A stretch of DNA of 26,493 nucleotides, from assembly GCA_016935715.1 (NCBI GenBank), contig JAFGQJ010000091.1, positions 1-26,493 on the forward strand, given 5' to 3'. The stretch is from Spirochaetales bacterium. Lineage in GTDB: Bacteria > Spirochaetota > Spirochaetia > SZUA-6 > DRHE01. Shown here piece by piece: positions 8,448 to 15,815 of the stretch. The notes below the pieces were generated by a model. It searched no databases, was not told where the DNA came from, and saw nothing but the letters and a program-made list of their open reading frames with translations. Both the position numbers and the translations under genes were made by a program. Within the stretch, counting starts at the first letter, position 1, and each line of letters starts with the position of its first letter.

Positions 8448-9362
8448 ATGAGCGGGTCATACGTCGACAAGAACGGCAACTCCCTCACCAGGGAAACGGT
8501 GCAGAAGATCGCCCCGGAGGAGCTTCGGGATTATACGGCGATTCCGATCGAGATCGTCCCCACCCATGAAGCTCTCTACGAAGCCATTGCCGAGATCATG
8601 GTAGAAACCATCGTCTCCCGCAAAGGGGAAAAGACGACCATGATCCTGCCGGTTGGACCGACGGGGCAGTATCCCCTGTTCGCCGAAAAGGTCAGAGAGA
8701 GACGGATCGATTGCCGCAACCTGTTCACCTTCAACATGGACGAGTTTCTCGACAGAAGGGGACGGACGGTCCCCGAAGACCATCCGCTCAGCTTCAAAGC
8801 GGAAATGATGAAGAACCTGTTCGATTTGATACCGGCGGAGCTGAAGATGCCGGGGGAGCAGATGTTCTTTCCACGGCACGACAACATGGATTTCATCGAC
8901 GAGATGTTCGACCTGCACGCCCCGGATGGAGTGGACCTCTGCCTGGCGGGAGTCGGACCCGAAGGACATTTTGCCTTCAATGAGAACCCGAACAGCGGAC
9001 ACATCGACATCTCGGAGGAGGAGTTCCTCTCGGACCGGACCCACCTGGTCGTGGTGAGAACCTCCACCGTCGACATGGACGCCCTGGTGGCCGGCTGCGG
9101 CGACCGCTGCATCATTCCTCCCTTTGCCGTTACCGTCGGTCCCAGCGACGTGCTGCTGTCCAGACGGATGGAGGTAATCCTGTTCGCCGGGAAGTTCCAG
9201 CGCACCGCCTTCAGGGAGACGCTCTTCCGTGAGCCGACCATGGCCTTCCCCGGAAGCTATCTCAAGCTGAGGAGAAACAGAGACGGCAGCCTCGAGCCCC
9301 AGAATGTCACAGTCTGGGCGACCCCGGAGGAAGCAGGCATCGTTACGTCGAGCACGATATGA
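8448..9362 (+). CDS. NagB-like glucosamine-6-phosphate isomerase/deaminase family protein
   Basis: 304 residues of the sugar-phosphate isomerase (NagB/RpiA/phosphogluconolactonase) fold. NagB converts glucosamine-6-phosphate to fructose-6-phosphate and ammonia. Recognisable motifs: LPVGPTGQYPLF for the phosphate loop, FNMDEF with the catalytic Asp98 (equivalent to Asp72 of E. coli NagB), and GVGPEGHFAFNEN with His174 and Glu179 of the ring-opening triad. The third triad residue, Asp141 in E. coli, is Glu172 here (PEGH rather than DGH). It is about 35 residues longer than E. coli NagB, mostly at the N-terminus. I start at ATG 8448, which follows AAAGGAGC at good spacing, rather than an ATG eight codons earlier. 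It probably acts on an amino-sugar phosphate in the cytoplasm, but substrate specificity is uncertain. Confidence 0.8.
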   Translation: MSGSYVDKNGNSLTRETVQKIAPEELRDYTAIPIEIVPTHEALYEAIAEIMVETIVSRKGEKTTMILPVGPTGQYPLFAEKVRERRIDCRNLFTFNMDEFLDRRGRTVPEDHPLSFKAEMMKNLFDLIPAELKMPGEQMFFPRHDNMDFIDEMFDLHAPDGVDLCLAGVGPEGHFAFNENPNSGHIDISEEEFLSDRTHLVVVRTSTVDMDALVAGCGDRCIIPPFAVTVGPSDVLLSRRMEVILFAGKFQRTAFRETLFREPTMAFPGSYLKLRRNRDGSLEPQNVTVWATPEEAGIVTSSTI

Positions 9363-9416
9363 CACGATATAATGTGAAAAGGTGCTAAAATACAAGACAT
9401 GACAGGGAGGCGAAAG

Positions 9417-10133
9417 ATGAAGATTTCCAGAAGAGTCATTCTGCGCACCGCAGCGACCGCGGCCGCCGTTGCGGCGGTACTATTGCTCGGTTCCTGTGCG
9501 ACGATCAACAGGCTCGACCGCTACAGCATCGAGGGAGAATCCCTAAAGGCGAACATGCGGGTTCCTCCCGGGCCGACCATAGACATCGATTACTCCGTTT
9601 GGGTCGACTCGAACAATCCCATAGGCACGGCCCTCAGAGTCGGCACGACGGTATTCAAGGCCTCCGAGGCGCAGAAGGCGCAGGCGGTGATGGAGGAAGC
9701 GCTGTCTTCGGTCAATGTACCGGCAATCGTCCTGAATGAAACCTCCCAGGGCTTCGCCTCAGCCCTGGAAGCGCGGCTGGTCGACCGCGGGCAGAGCGCC
9801 AGTTACCTCCTGGATCTGGACATTCAACAGTACGGAATCCAGGCTCCTTCCTGGACGAGCGCCGTGTCGCTGCACCTTCGCCTGACCCCGAGCCTGTACA
9901 GCAACCGGGACGGGAAGATCGTCTGGCGGCGGAAGAATATCACGATAGACGTTCCCGCCAGTCCCCAGATGTTCGGAACGGGGCAGGTCCTCAGCGATAT
10001 CGTCACGGCCGCGGTGCTGTCGAGCCTGACCGTGGAGCAGCTGGAGGAAGGCTTCCGCCTGCTGGCCCTCGAGTCTGCCCAGGCCGTCATCCAAAGGCTG
10101 GAGCATGACTTCTACCGCGTGCGCTACCGCTGA
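9417..10133 (+). CDS. Lipoprotein of unknown function
   Basis: 238 residues. The N-terminus is a classical lipoprotein signal: basic MKISRR, a hydrophobic alanine/leucine core, and lipobox LGSC with acylated Cys27. The mature part (~210 residues) has no motif that I recognise; its pattern (VPAIVLNETSQGFASALEARL, then YLLDLDIQQYGIQ and HLRLTPSLY) resembles small envelope proteins of mixed alpha/beta type, with a helical C-terminus. It would be anchored in the inner or outer membrane after processing. ATG 9417 is chosen because GGGAGG lies 6 bases upstream and the signal peptide starts there; an ATG six codons earlier lacks a site. It begins 54 bases after the NagB-like gene and may have its own promoter. 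Confidence 0.8.
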   Translation: MKISRRVILRTAATAAAVAAVLLLGSCATINRLDRYSIEGESLKANMRVPPGPTIDIDYSVWVDSNNPIGTALRVGTTVFKASEAQKAQAVMEEALSSVNVPAIVLNETSQGFASALEARLVDRGQSASYLLDLDIQQYGIQAPSWTSAVSLHLRLTPSLYSNRDGKIVWRRKNITIDVPASPQMFGTGQVLSDIVTAAVLSSLTVEQLEEGFRLLALESAQAVIQRLEHDFYRVRYR

Positions 10134-10166
10134 GCAGCTGCCCGGCAAGCGGCCCCCACTCTTCTC

Positions 10167-10364
10167 CTACTTGTCCCAGGCCGACTTGGCTTCTATGTAC
10201 TTCTTGAGAATCTCGTCGTTGACGTATCCGAACTCTATCGCGATCTCCCCGAACAGCCGGCTGTCTCCGGCGTTCTGCGCATCCAGTACTTCCTGCACCT
10301 GTTGTTGATTCATGACGCCGATGCGCTGCAGGAACTCGCCGATTCTTTCCACTCTTTCCGCCAT
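10167..10364 (-). CDS. Small MshEN-like protein, 65 residues
   Basis: A short cytoplasmic protein with no signal or membrane segment. The pattern RIGEFLQRIGVMNQQQVQEV, then RLFGEIAIEFGYVNDEILKKY, resembles the two-helix repeats at the N-terminus of type II secretion and pilus ATPases (MshEN/GspE-N), some of which bind c-di-GMP. Here the module stands alone with no ATPase attached. ATG 10364 follows AAGGGGAG by 8 bases. An independent promoter lies upstream, so it is a separate transcription unit rather than the tail of the exporter operon. Its partner and function are unknown; the resemblance is by eye. Confidence 0.65.
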   Translation of the reverse strand: MAERVERIGEFLQRIGVMNQQQVQEVLDAQNAGDSRLFGEIAIEFGYVNDEILKKYIEAKSAWDK

Positions 10365-10393
10365 GGGCTGCACTCCCCTTCTCCGGTTCGTTC

Positions 10394-10423
10394 AGCATAG
10401 CGCAAGGTCGGGGAAAGAATCAA
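10394..10423 (-). promoter_or_regulatory. Predicted sigma-70 promoter for the small MshEN-like gene
   Basis: On the reverse strand TTGATT (10423-10418) and TATGCT (10399-10394) are separated by 18 bases. Transcription would start near 10387, giving a leader of about 23 bases before the ATG at 10364, with the ribosome site inside it. Confidence 0.5.
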
Positions 10424-10446
10424 TTCGCCTCGCGGGCAGTGCGTAT

Positions 10447-10478
10447 CCGGCCGGGGGACGGTGCGCTTTCCCGGCCGG
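10447..10478 (-). terminator. GC-rich hairpin after the exporter operon
   Basis: CCGGCCGGG (10447-10455) and CCCGGCCGG (10470-10478) form a perfect 9-bp stem, 11 bases past the stop of the beta-barrel gene. There is no T-run after it, so it may be a 3' stabilising stem or an incomplete terminator rather than a classical intrinsic terminator. Confidence 0.45.
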
Positions 10479-10488
10479 CGGCTTTCCA

Positions 10489-11892
10489 TCAGAAGCTGAA
10501 GGTACCCTCGATGTACAGCTCGCTCTCCTCCTTGCTGAGGCCGAAGGTGGTGCCCTCCTTTCCCTGGATCCAGCGCAGCCCTGCGCTGATCTCGGCGGAG
10601 TCGAAGGGTTTGAGGGACAGCTCCGGGTTGAGCACTACGGCCCAGCTGTCGGCTATCTCCTCGATGTCGTCCACCTCCAGGGCCACGGCCAGGGGACCGA
10701 GTTTGAGGCGGCCGTTCAGCACCTCCCATTCCACCGCGGCCAGGAGGTAGTCCTGCAGCTCGTCCCGGCTGTTCTCGAAAGCCAGCCCGTGGACGTACTG
10801 CAGGTTGAGATACGGACCGAAGGCGAAGGTGTAGTCCAGGCCCGCGCAGGCCTTGAAGTAGCACTCGGCATCCTCCCGCGAGACTCCGCCGCCCACGCCG
10901 CTCGTGTCGGTGACCAAGGTGTGGTCGGGGAAGAACAGCGCCCCCTCGGCCCAGAGACCCAGGCCGAACAGCTCCCCCACCAGGTCCAGGCCGGCGATGT
11001 GCCTGCGGGGGTAGCGGTTGTCGATCTCGACATCCACACTCGGGGCTCCGGCGTCAACGACCGTGATCGTTGTTGGCGCTGGGAAGTCCTGGCGGCCGTA
11101 GATGTAGCTCAGGGCCAGGTCCCAGCCCAGCAGGGAAACGGACAGCCTCGCCCCTGCGGATGCGTTGCTCCAAGGATCGGAGCCCGGCAGGGTGTAGCCC
11201 ATCGATAGTTCGGAGAGCACCAATGGCGACAGATCGGGAACGGCGGACTGCATCCTGTCGAACATCTGCCCGGGCAGCACAGCCGGGCGGAACAGGGGCA
11301 GACAGACCCCCTCCAGGGTAAACAGCCGGGCGTACCAGGAGACCTTGAGGGCTTCGGAGGGCAGGCGGCGCCCGAAATCCCAGAAGTCCTCCAGGTCGCT
11401 GGGATTGAGGTTGTCGATGACGCTGACCTGCTCGGCAGTCCCCCAGACGATCCTTTGCCGGCCCGCCCGCAGGTCCATGCTCGAATGGGGGAAGCCGTAC
11501 AGATCCACGTAGGCCTCCCGCAGGACGGTTTCGAGGGGCAACAGTTCCTGGTAATCGAAGGGGTTGTCGGAGCCGGATTCCGCGTCGGAAAAAGCAGCCG
11601 GAAAGTCCCAGGCGGCGGTGAGCCAGCCGTCCACGAAGATGTGCACCTTGTCGTTGGGGTCGAGCTCGGCATGGAGGTCGAGCTTCACAAGCGCCCTGCT
11701 GAAGGAGCTGTCCGGGATGTCGAGATCCTCTCCCACTCCCAGGCGGTAGTCGCAGGACAGGGAGCCGCCCAGGATGTGCTGCTGGGCGCCCAGGTGGGCT
11801 ACGGCGGCGATCACGAGGATCAGGGCGATCGGGATGGCGGAAACGACGGACCTGTTCCCGGCAGTCGCTGCGGCGCTCTCGTGATTATGCAT
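10489..11892 (-). CDS. Outer-membrane beta-barrel protein of the exporter operon
   Basis: 467 residues. A signal peptide is visible (SAIPIALILVIAAVAHLGA, cleavage probably before QQ near residue 37). The mature protein consists of alternating amphipathic strands with many aromatic residues (for example LREAYVDLYGF, LALSYIYGRQDF, NLQYVHGLAF) and ends in EGTFSF, a C-terminal Phe as expected for barrels inserted by the BAM machinery. It resembles the porin-like proteins (DUF1302 type) often encoded beside MMPL/RND exporters. ATG 11892 follows AAAAGGAGC by 6 bases. It is the last gene of the operon, 41 bases after the LolA-like gene. It probably gives the system its outer-membrane component, as a channel or a lipid acceptor; which of these is unknown. 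Confidence 0.75.
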   Translation of the reverse strand: MHNHESAAATAGNRSVVSAIPIALILVIAAVAHLGAQQHILGGSLSCDYRLGVGEDLDIPDSSFSRALVKLDLHAELDPNDKVHIFVDGWLTAAWDFPAAFSDAESGSDNPFDYQELLPLETVLREAYVDLYGFPHSSMDLRAGRQRIVWGTAEQVSVIDNLNPSDLEDFWDFGRRLPSEALKVSWYARLFTLEGVCLPLFRPAVLPGQMFDRMQSAVPDLSPLVLSELSMGYTLPGSDPWSNASAGARLSVSLLGWDLALSYIYGRQDFPAPTTITVVDAGAPSVDVEIDNRYPRRHIAGLDLVGELFGLGLWAEGALFFPDHTLVTDTSGVGGGVSREDAECYFKACAGLDYTFAFGPYLNLQYVHGLAFENSRDELQDYLLAAVEWEVLNGRLKLGPLAVALEVDDIEEIADSWAVVLNPELSLKPFDSAEISAGLRWIQGKEGTTFGLSKEESELYIEGTFSF

Positions 11893-11933
11893 GGTTCGCT
11901 CCTTTTTTGACGACCTGGGTTCAGCGGCAGGGC

Positions 11934-12674
11934 TCAGCGGGCCAGCTGCCTTTCGCTGAACAGATCCTCCGAAAGTCCCTGGTCGAAGCGGATGTCCCGC
12001 ATGATCATCCGGGTTCGATGATTCCGCATCAGGTCGACCATTTCCTGTTCACGGGCCACCCAGTACCCGTCGATCTTCTCGAAGTTGCTGCTGGTCAGAC
12101 GCTTGCACGCCCTGACCGCCTTGTCGTAGTACTCGATCTCGTCGGCCACCAAGGTGTCCTTGCGAACCCGCATCACAAGCTTCGAGTATTCGCTGGCCCG
12201 ATCCTCAGGGATCAGCTCGAGCACGAAGTGATCGCTCTCCGTTCGCAGCAGCGAGGGCTGGTAGGCCTTGGAGTAGCTCTTGGCCTCCATGTCCTCATAG
12301 GTGAAATCCGTTCCGGCAAAACGACTGTTCTTCACGTGGGAAGCGATCCGCTTCACCTTCCTGTAGGCCGGCAGGTACACGTAGATGTTTCCCCCCGGCA
12401 GGCTGAGAACGGCGATTCCCCGCTGATCCGCCGGTTCTGTGAAACGGGCCAGCCTGCGCTCCGCTCCCTTCTGATACATCTCGATGACCCGGGTTCGTTC
12501 GTTGCCCTTGTCATCGATCAGGATCAGGGTCGCCTCCATCTGCTGGTCTTCGGGTTCGGATATCGTCCTGTCGACCCGCTCCAGGATCTCCGCGGCGGAC
12601 AGATCCTGGCTCCACAGGAGCGGGCACGTCAGAGACGCCAGGAACAGGAGGGTTAGAAGGATTCGTTTCGTCAT
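11934..12674 (-). CDS. LolA-like outer membrane lipoprotein-sorting protein
   Basis: 246 residues: signal peptide (MTKRILLTLLFLASLTCPLL, cleaved around residue 23) followed by a LolA/LolB-type half-barrel, recognisable by ILERVDRTISEPEDQQMEAT, RVIEMYQKGAERRLARFTEP, GIAVLSLPGGNIYVYLPAYR and SNFEKIDGYWV. It matches the family annotated as outer membrane lipoprotein-sorting protein, which is regularly encoded beside MMPL-type exporters and differs from canonical LolA. It is likely a periplasmic carrier for a hydrophobic cargo between the RND exporter and the outer membrane. The ATG at 12674 overlaps the stop of the exporter gene by four bases (ATGA), so the two are translationally coupled and probably made in fixed ratio. 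The cargo (lipoprotein, free lipid or other amphiphile) cannot be told from sequence. Confidence 0.85.
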   Translation of the reverse strand: MTKRILLTLLFLASLTCPLLWSQDLSAAEILERVDRTISEPEDQQMEATLILIDDKGNERTRVIEMYQKGAERRLARFTEPADQRGIAVLSLPGGNIYVYLPAYRKVKRIASHVKNSRFAGTDFTYEDMEAKSYSKAYQPSLLRTESDHFVLELIPEDRASEYSKLVMRVRKDTLVADEIEYYDKAVRACKRLTSSNFEKIDGYWVAREQEMVDLMRNHRTRMIMRDIRFDQGLSEDLFSERQLAR

Positions 12675-15073
12675 TTATTGGTACCTCTCTTGTTGGTTTG
12701 ATCGTTCTGATAGTCGGGGTCAGAAGCGACGGGTGCCGGGCTCAAGCGCCGCGGAGCTCTCAGGCTGCCGCCGAACAGGCGGACCCGCTGCACCAGGGTG
12801 CGGAAGATTCCCGGAGAGCTCATCATCATGATGGAGGGCAGCACCAGCAGCGCTCCGACACCAGCGCCGAGCATGCTCGCCAGCATCAGCAGGGCGAAGC
12901 GACGTATGGGCAGGAGAGTCCCGAACACCAGGGAAACAAAGCCCAGGGATACGGTGCCCATGTTGACGGCGATCGCCTTTCCCGTGGTCCCGAGGGTGTT
13001 GACCAGGGCGCCCTCGCGCTGCCCGCTGAGCCGGAACTCGTCGCGCAGGCGACTGAGAAAATGGATGGAATAGTCCACGCCCACCCCCAGGGAGATGCTG
13101 CCCAGCAGCACGGTCACGATGTCCAGGGGAATCCCGCTCAAGCCCATGGCGCCGAACAGGATGAACAGTGTGAACATGATGGGTATGAGCCCGATCAGGC
13201 TTCCGGCAACGGAGCGCAGCAGGAACAGGTTGCAGAGAAAAATCAGCGCCACCGCCACCAGGAGGCTCTGGATCTGGCTGCGCCGCACCGCTTCGTCCAG
13301 GGCGTTGAACATTATCAGGAAACCGCCGAGCTGGAAGGAGACCTCCGGTCCCTCCAGGGTTTCGATTCGTGAGCGGATGACCTGGATGAGCTCGGACATC
13401 ACGCGGGTGTTCATCGACTCCATGGTTGCCTGGATCACGGCCTCGTCGGTGGTTTCGTTCACCAGCTGGTACAGGCTCTCCTCTCCTTCCAGGAGGAACC
13501 AGAGATTGGCCACTTGGGCTTCACTGTCCGGGATCGTCCGCTCATCCACCATGGCGTCGTTCATGGCCTCGATCAGCTCGACCACCGAGTACACGTTGTG
13601 CAGCTCCTCACGCGAGCGAAGCAGGTTTTCCATCTCCTTCATTTTTTGAAGGACTTTCGGATCCTGGATATTGCCCTTTACCAGGATCTGGAGCGTGGTG
13701 GAGCCGCCGAAGCGCTGCTGCATCATCTGTTCGGAGATGCGGATCTGTGTGTCTCTTTTGAAGTAGGAGAGGATGTCCACTTCTCTGCGAATCAGGGGCA
13801 TGCCGACCACGCTGATCCCGACAAGAGCGGCGGTGGCCGCGAACACGGCCCTGTGCCGCCGTACCAGCCACCCGCCCAGGCGGAAGAACGCTCCGCGGTT
13901 CGCCGAATCATCCGCAGAGCCTGACTCCGGGCGGCGTGAGGCGGCGGGGCTCTGCAGCGGGCGCAGCAGGCTGAGAACCGAAGGAACGAAGGTGAGGGAG
14001 ATGATCAGGGAGAAGAGGATCCCCAGGGCGGAGAAGATGCCGAACTCCTTGATCATGCCGAGGTAGGAGCCGAACACGAAGGCGGTGAATCCGGCAACCG
14101 TGGTTAACGCGGCCAGGATTACGGGCAGGGCCACGCGGCTCAGGGCCCGCCGGGACTGGCTGCGCCGGTCCGAGGAATCCGGGGGTATCTCGGAGAAGCT
14201 GTTGACCACGTGGATGCTGTAGGCGCTGCCCACGGCGATCAACACGACGGGGATGATGTTCGAGATCACCGAGAAGGCCACTTCGAACAGGCTCATGATG
14301 CCGATCACCCAGACGCTGCTGATCAGTGCCGAGAGCAGGGGCAGCAGCACGCCACGCAGGGAGCGCAGCCCGATGTACAGGGAGGCGATGATCAGCAGTA
14401 CGGTAAGCGGTATCAGGCGGATCAGATCCCGCACCACCAGGGTGCTGATCTCTTCAAGCTGGAAGGGAAGTCCGGCGAAGTACACCTTGTCCGCCGGATC
14501 GGCATCGGAAACCGTCTTGCGAATCTCGGCGACCACCTGGGCCTCATCCGTGCCTTCCTCGAGCTTGCACACGATCACCGTGGCCTTTCCGTCGGAGGAG
14601 ACCAAACGCCCGCTGTACATCTCCTTTCCCAGCGTGTAGGCTCGCAAGTTTTGCAGCTCCTGTTCCTGCAGCGGGAAACGGGTGGGGTCGATGAGCTTGC
14701 CCACCTCCAGCCAGTCGTCCACCTTGCGGATGTCGATGATGTTGGTCAGGCTGGTGACGTAGCGGATCCCCTCGATGAGCCGGAACCGTTCGGTGAGCTG
14801 ATCGACCGTCTCCAGTGTTCGGCGGGTGAACACGTCTTCGCTTTCCAGGGCCACCACGGCCAGCCGGCTGCCGCCGTAGGTTTCGCTGATATAGTCGTTT
14901 AATACAGTTACCGGATCGTCCTTCGGCAGATAGCCCATAATGTCGGGGTTGATGCGGATGTCTTTGCTGAAGAAACCGAGCACGACAGTGACGACCACGG
15001 TCACGATGATGATGGGGATTCGCAGGCTGACCACGGTTCCGGCCAGTTTGTTCATCGATTTCACCGTCCTCAT
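12671..15073 (-). CDS. RND/MMPL-family exporter
   Basis: 800 residues with the duplicated RND plan: a transmembrane helix at ~19-36, a periplasmic domain to ~205, five helices at ~215-400, then the same plan repeated in the second half. It belongs to the predicted exporters of the RND superfamily (COG1033/MMPL type), which use the proton-motive force to move lipids and other hydrophobic compounds. In the second half the helix-4 motif GVGVDYSIHFLSR carries the proton-relay Asp-Tyr (about residues 667-668); the first-half counterpart reads VGSAYSIHVV (281-290) with no Asp. The N-terminus begins MRTVKSMNKLAG; its ATG at 15073 shares its A with the TGA stop of the TetR gene. The same frame runs open upstream through the TetR gene, but that part is not exporter sequence. 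No membrane-fusion protein is encoded nearby. Confidence 0.88.
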   Translation of the reverse strand: MRTVKSMNKLAGTVVSLRIPIIIVTVVVTVVLGFFSKDIRINPDIMGYLPKDDPVTVLNDYISETYGGSRLAVVALESEDVFTRRTLETVDQLTERFRLIEGIRYVTSLTNIIDIRKVDDWLEVGKLIDPTRFPLQEQELQNLRAYTLGKEMYSGRLVSSDGKATVIVCKLEEGTDEAQVVAEIRKTVSDADPADKVYFAGLPFQLEEISTLVVRDLIRLIPLTVLLIIASLYIGLRSLRGVLLPLLSALISSVWVIGIMSLFEVAFSVISNIIPVVLIAVGSAYSIHVVNSFSEIPPDSSDRRSQSRRALSRVALPVILAALTTVAGFTAFVFGSYLGMIKEFGIFSALGILFSLIISLTFVPSVLSLLRPLQSPAASRRPESGSADDSANRGAFFRLGGWLVRRHRAVFAATAALVGISVVGMPLIRREVDILSYFKRDTQIRISEQMMQQRFGGSTTLQILVKGNIQDPKVLQKMKEMENLLRSREELHNVYSVVELIEAMNDAMVDERTIPDSEAQVANLWFLLEGEESLYQLVNETTDEAVIQATMESMNTRVMSELIQVIRSRIETLEGPEVSFQLGGFLIMFNALDEAVRRSQIQSLLVAVALIFLCNLFLLRSVAGSLIGLIPIMFTLFILFGAMGLSGIPLDIVTVLLGSISLGVGVDYSIHFLSRLRDEFRLSGQREGALVNTLGTTGKAIAVNMGTVSLGFVSLVFGTLLPIRRFALLMLASMLGAGVGALLVLPSIMMMSSPGIFRTLVQRVRLFGGSLRAPRRLSPAPVASDPDYQNDQTNKRGTNK

Positions 15074-15660
15074 CACAGACTCACGCCGAAGGTGTTCTCG
15101 ATGATCATCTTCATGAAACCCGTGATGTGGGACTCCTTGAGACCGATCGAGCTGCTTCGGGCCAGCCTGGCCGCATCCAGGATCCCGAGAAAGAAGATGA
15201 TCAGCGCCGCCTGCATCGAGTCCCGCGACAGATCCTGCAGCATCTGGCTGCGGGCGAGCATGGGTTTCACCAGAGAGAAGGTCAGATCGGTGAGCTTCTC
15301 CACCTTTGCCTCGATGCGGGTGTAGTCGATGGCCTCGGTAAGAAGGATGCTGATGAAGTCCAGATCGTCGAACAGCCTGGGGATGAAGCGGTCGATCAGG
15401 ATCCTGATCTTGGCCTCCGGGCTTCCCTCCGATGCACAGGCCTGCTCCACCTGTTCGTACCACTGCTGCCATCCTTCCTCCACGATCGTCCTGACGATTT
15501 CGTCCTTGCTCTTGAAGTAGGTATAGATCGTTCCCACGGGAAAACCCGTCTCCCGCACGATGTCGGAGATCGAGGTGTTGAAGAAGCCTTTCTGGGAGAA
15601 GAGCATCTTCGAGGATTCGAGGATCGACAGGCGTTTGGTCTCGTCCTTCATTCTGGCCAT
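15073..15660 (-). CDS. TetR-family transcriptional regulator
   Basis: 195 residues. Residues ~8-55 are a TetR helix-turn-helix domain: SILESSKMLFSQKGFFNTS, ISDIVRETGFPVGTIYTYF and KSKDEIVRTIVEEG follow the family consensus closely. The rest is an all-helical ligand-binding and dimerisation domain (SPEAKIRILIDRFIPRLFDD and so on). It should bind a small, probably hydrophobic, ligand that relieves repression. I choose ATG 15660 because GGAGGC lies 6-7 bases upstream; an ATG seven codons earlier lacks one. It is the first gene of the exporter operon, and its own promoter is followed by two TetR-type palindromic sites, so autoregulation and co-regulation of the exporter are likely. Confidence 0.9.
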   Translation of the reverse strand: MARMKDETKRLSILESSKMLFSQKGFFNTSISDIVRETGFPVGTIYTYFKSKDEIVRTIVEEGWQQWYEQVEQACASEGSPEAKIRILIDRFIPRLFDDLDFISILLTEAIDYTRIEAKVEKLTDLTFSLVKPMLARSQMLQDLSRDSMQAALIIFFLGILDAARLARSSSIGLKESHITGFMKMIIENTFGVSL

Positions 15661-15689
15661 TTCGGCGCCTCCACGGCACACTGGTTTGA

Positions 15690-15705
15690 GAATGAGCGCT
15701 CATTC
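15690..15705. promoter_or_regulatory. Perfect 16-bp TetR-type operator
   Basis: GAATGAGCGCTCATTC is a perfect palindrome in the leader between the predicted transcription start and the TetR start codon. The form AATGA-N4-TCATT is typical of TetR-family operators. Its centre is 35 bases from the second site. Confidence 0.75.
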
Positions 15706-15724
15706 TTTTATTGGTTCAAATAAA

Positions 15725-15740
15725 AAACGAGCGATCATTC
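15725..15740. promoter_or_regulatory. Second, imperfect TetR-type operator
   Basis: AAACGAGCGATCATTC matches the upstream perfect palindrome at most positions, with an intact TCATTC half and a degenerate other half. It sits at the predicted transcription start, where a bound repressor would block RNA polymerase. Confidence 0.6.
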
Positions 15741-15747
15741 TTTTATA

Positions 15748-15776
15748 AGAATAAACCCCTTCACTGGTTTTGTCAA
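15748..15776 (-). promoter_or_regulatory. Strong sigma-70 promoter of the tetR-exporter operon
   Basis: On the reverse strand a consensus TTGACA (15776-15771) is separated by exactly 17 bases from TATTCT (15753-15748). Transcription should start near 15741, about 80 bases before the TetR start codon, with both operators between. Confidence 0.75.
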
Positions 15777-15781
15777 CAGGA

Positions 15782-15808
15782 ATCGTGGAATCCGCAGAAT
15801 CCCACGAT
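15782..15808 (-). terminator. Hairpin after the Lnt-like gene
   Basis: ATCGTGG (15782-15788) pairs with CCACGAT (15802-15808). On the reverse strand the stem extends inward to about 12 pairs with G-T wobbles and a three-base loop. It lies 7 bases beyond the stop of the Lnt-like gene and just upstream of the tetR promoter. No T-run follows, so it is at best an imperfect terminator separating the two units. Confidence 0.4.
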
Positions 15809-15815
15809 CCCTGAA

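Noticed and set aside
9351..9373. Tandem near-repeat AGCACGATAT/GACACGATAT with a TATAAT
   Set aside because: The TATAAT lacks a -35 at suitable distance and the repeat covers the NagB-like stop codon; two ten-base near copies can easily arise by chance.
15074..15703. N-terminal extension of the exporter frame through the tetR gene
   Set aside because: The extension is out-of-frame reading of tetR. The real exporter N-terminus with its first membrane helix begins at ATG 15073, overlapping the tetR stop.
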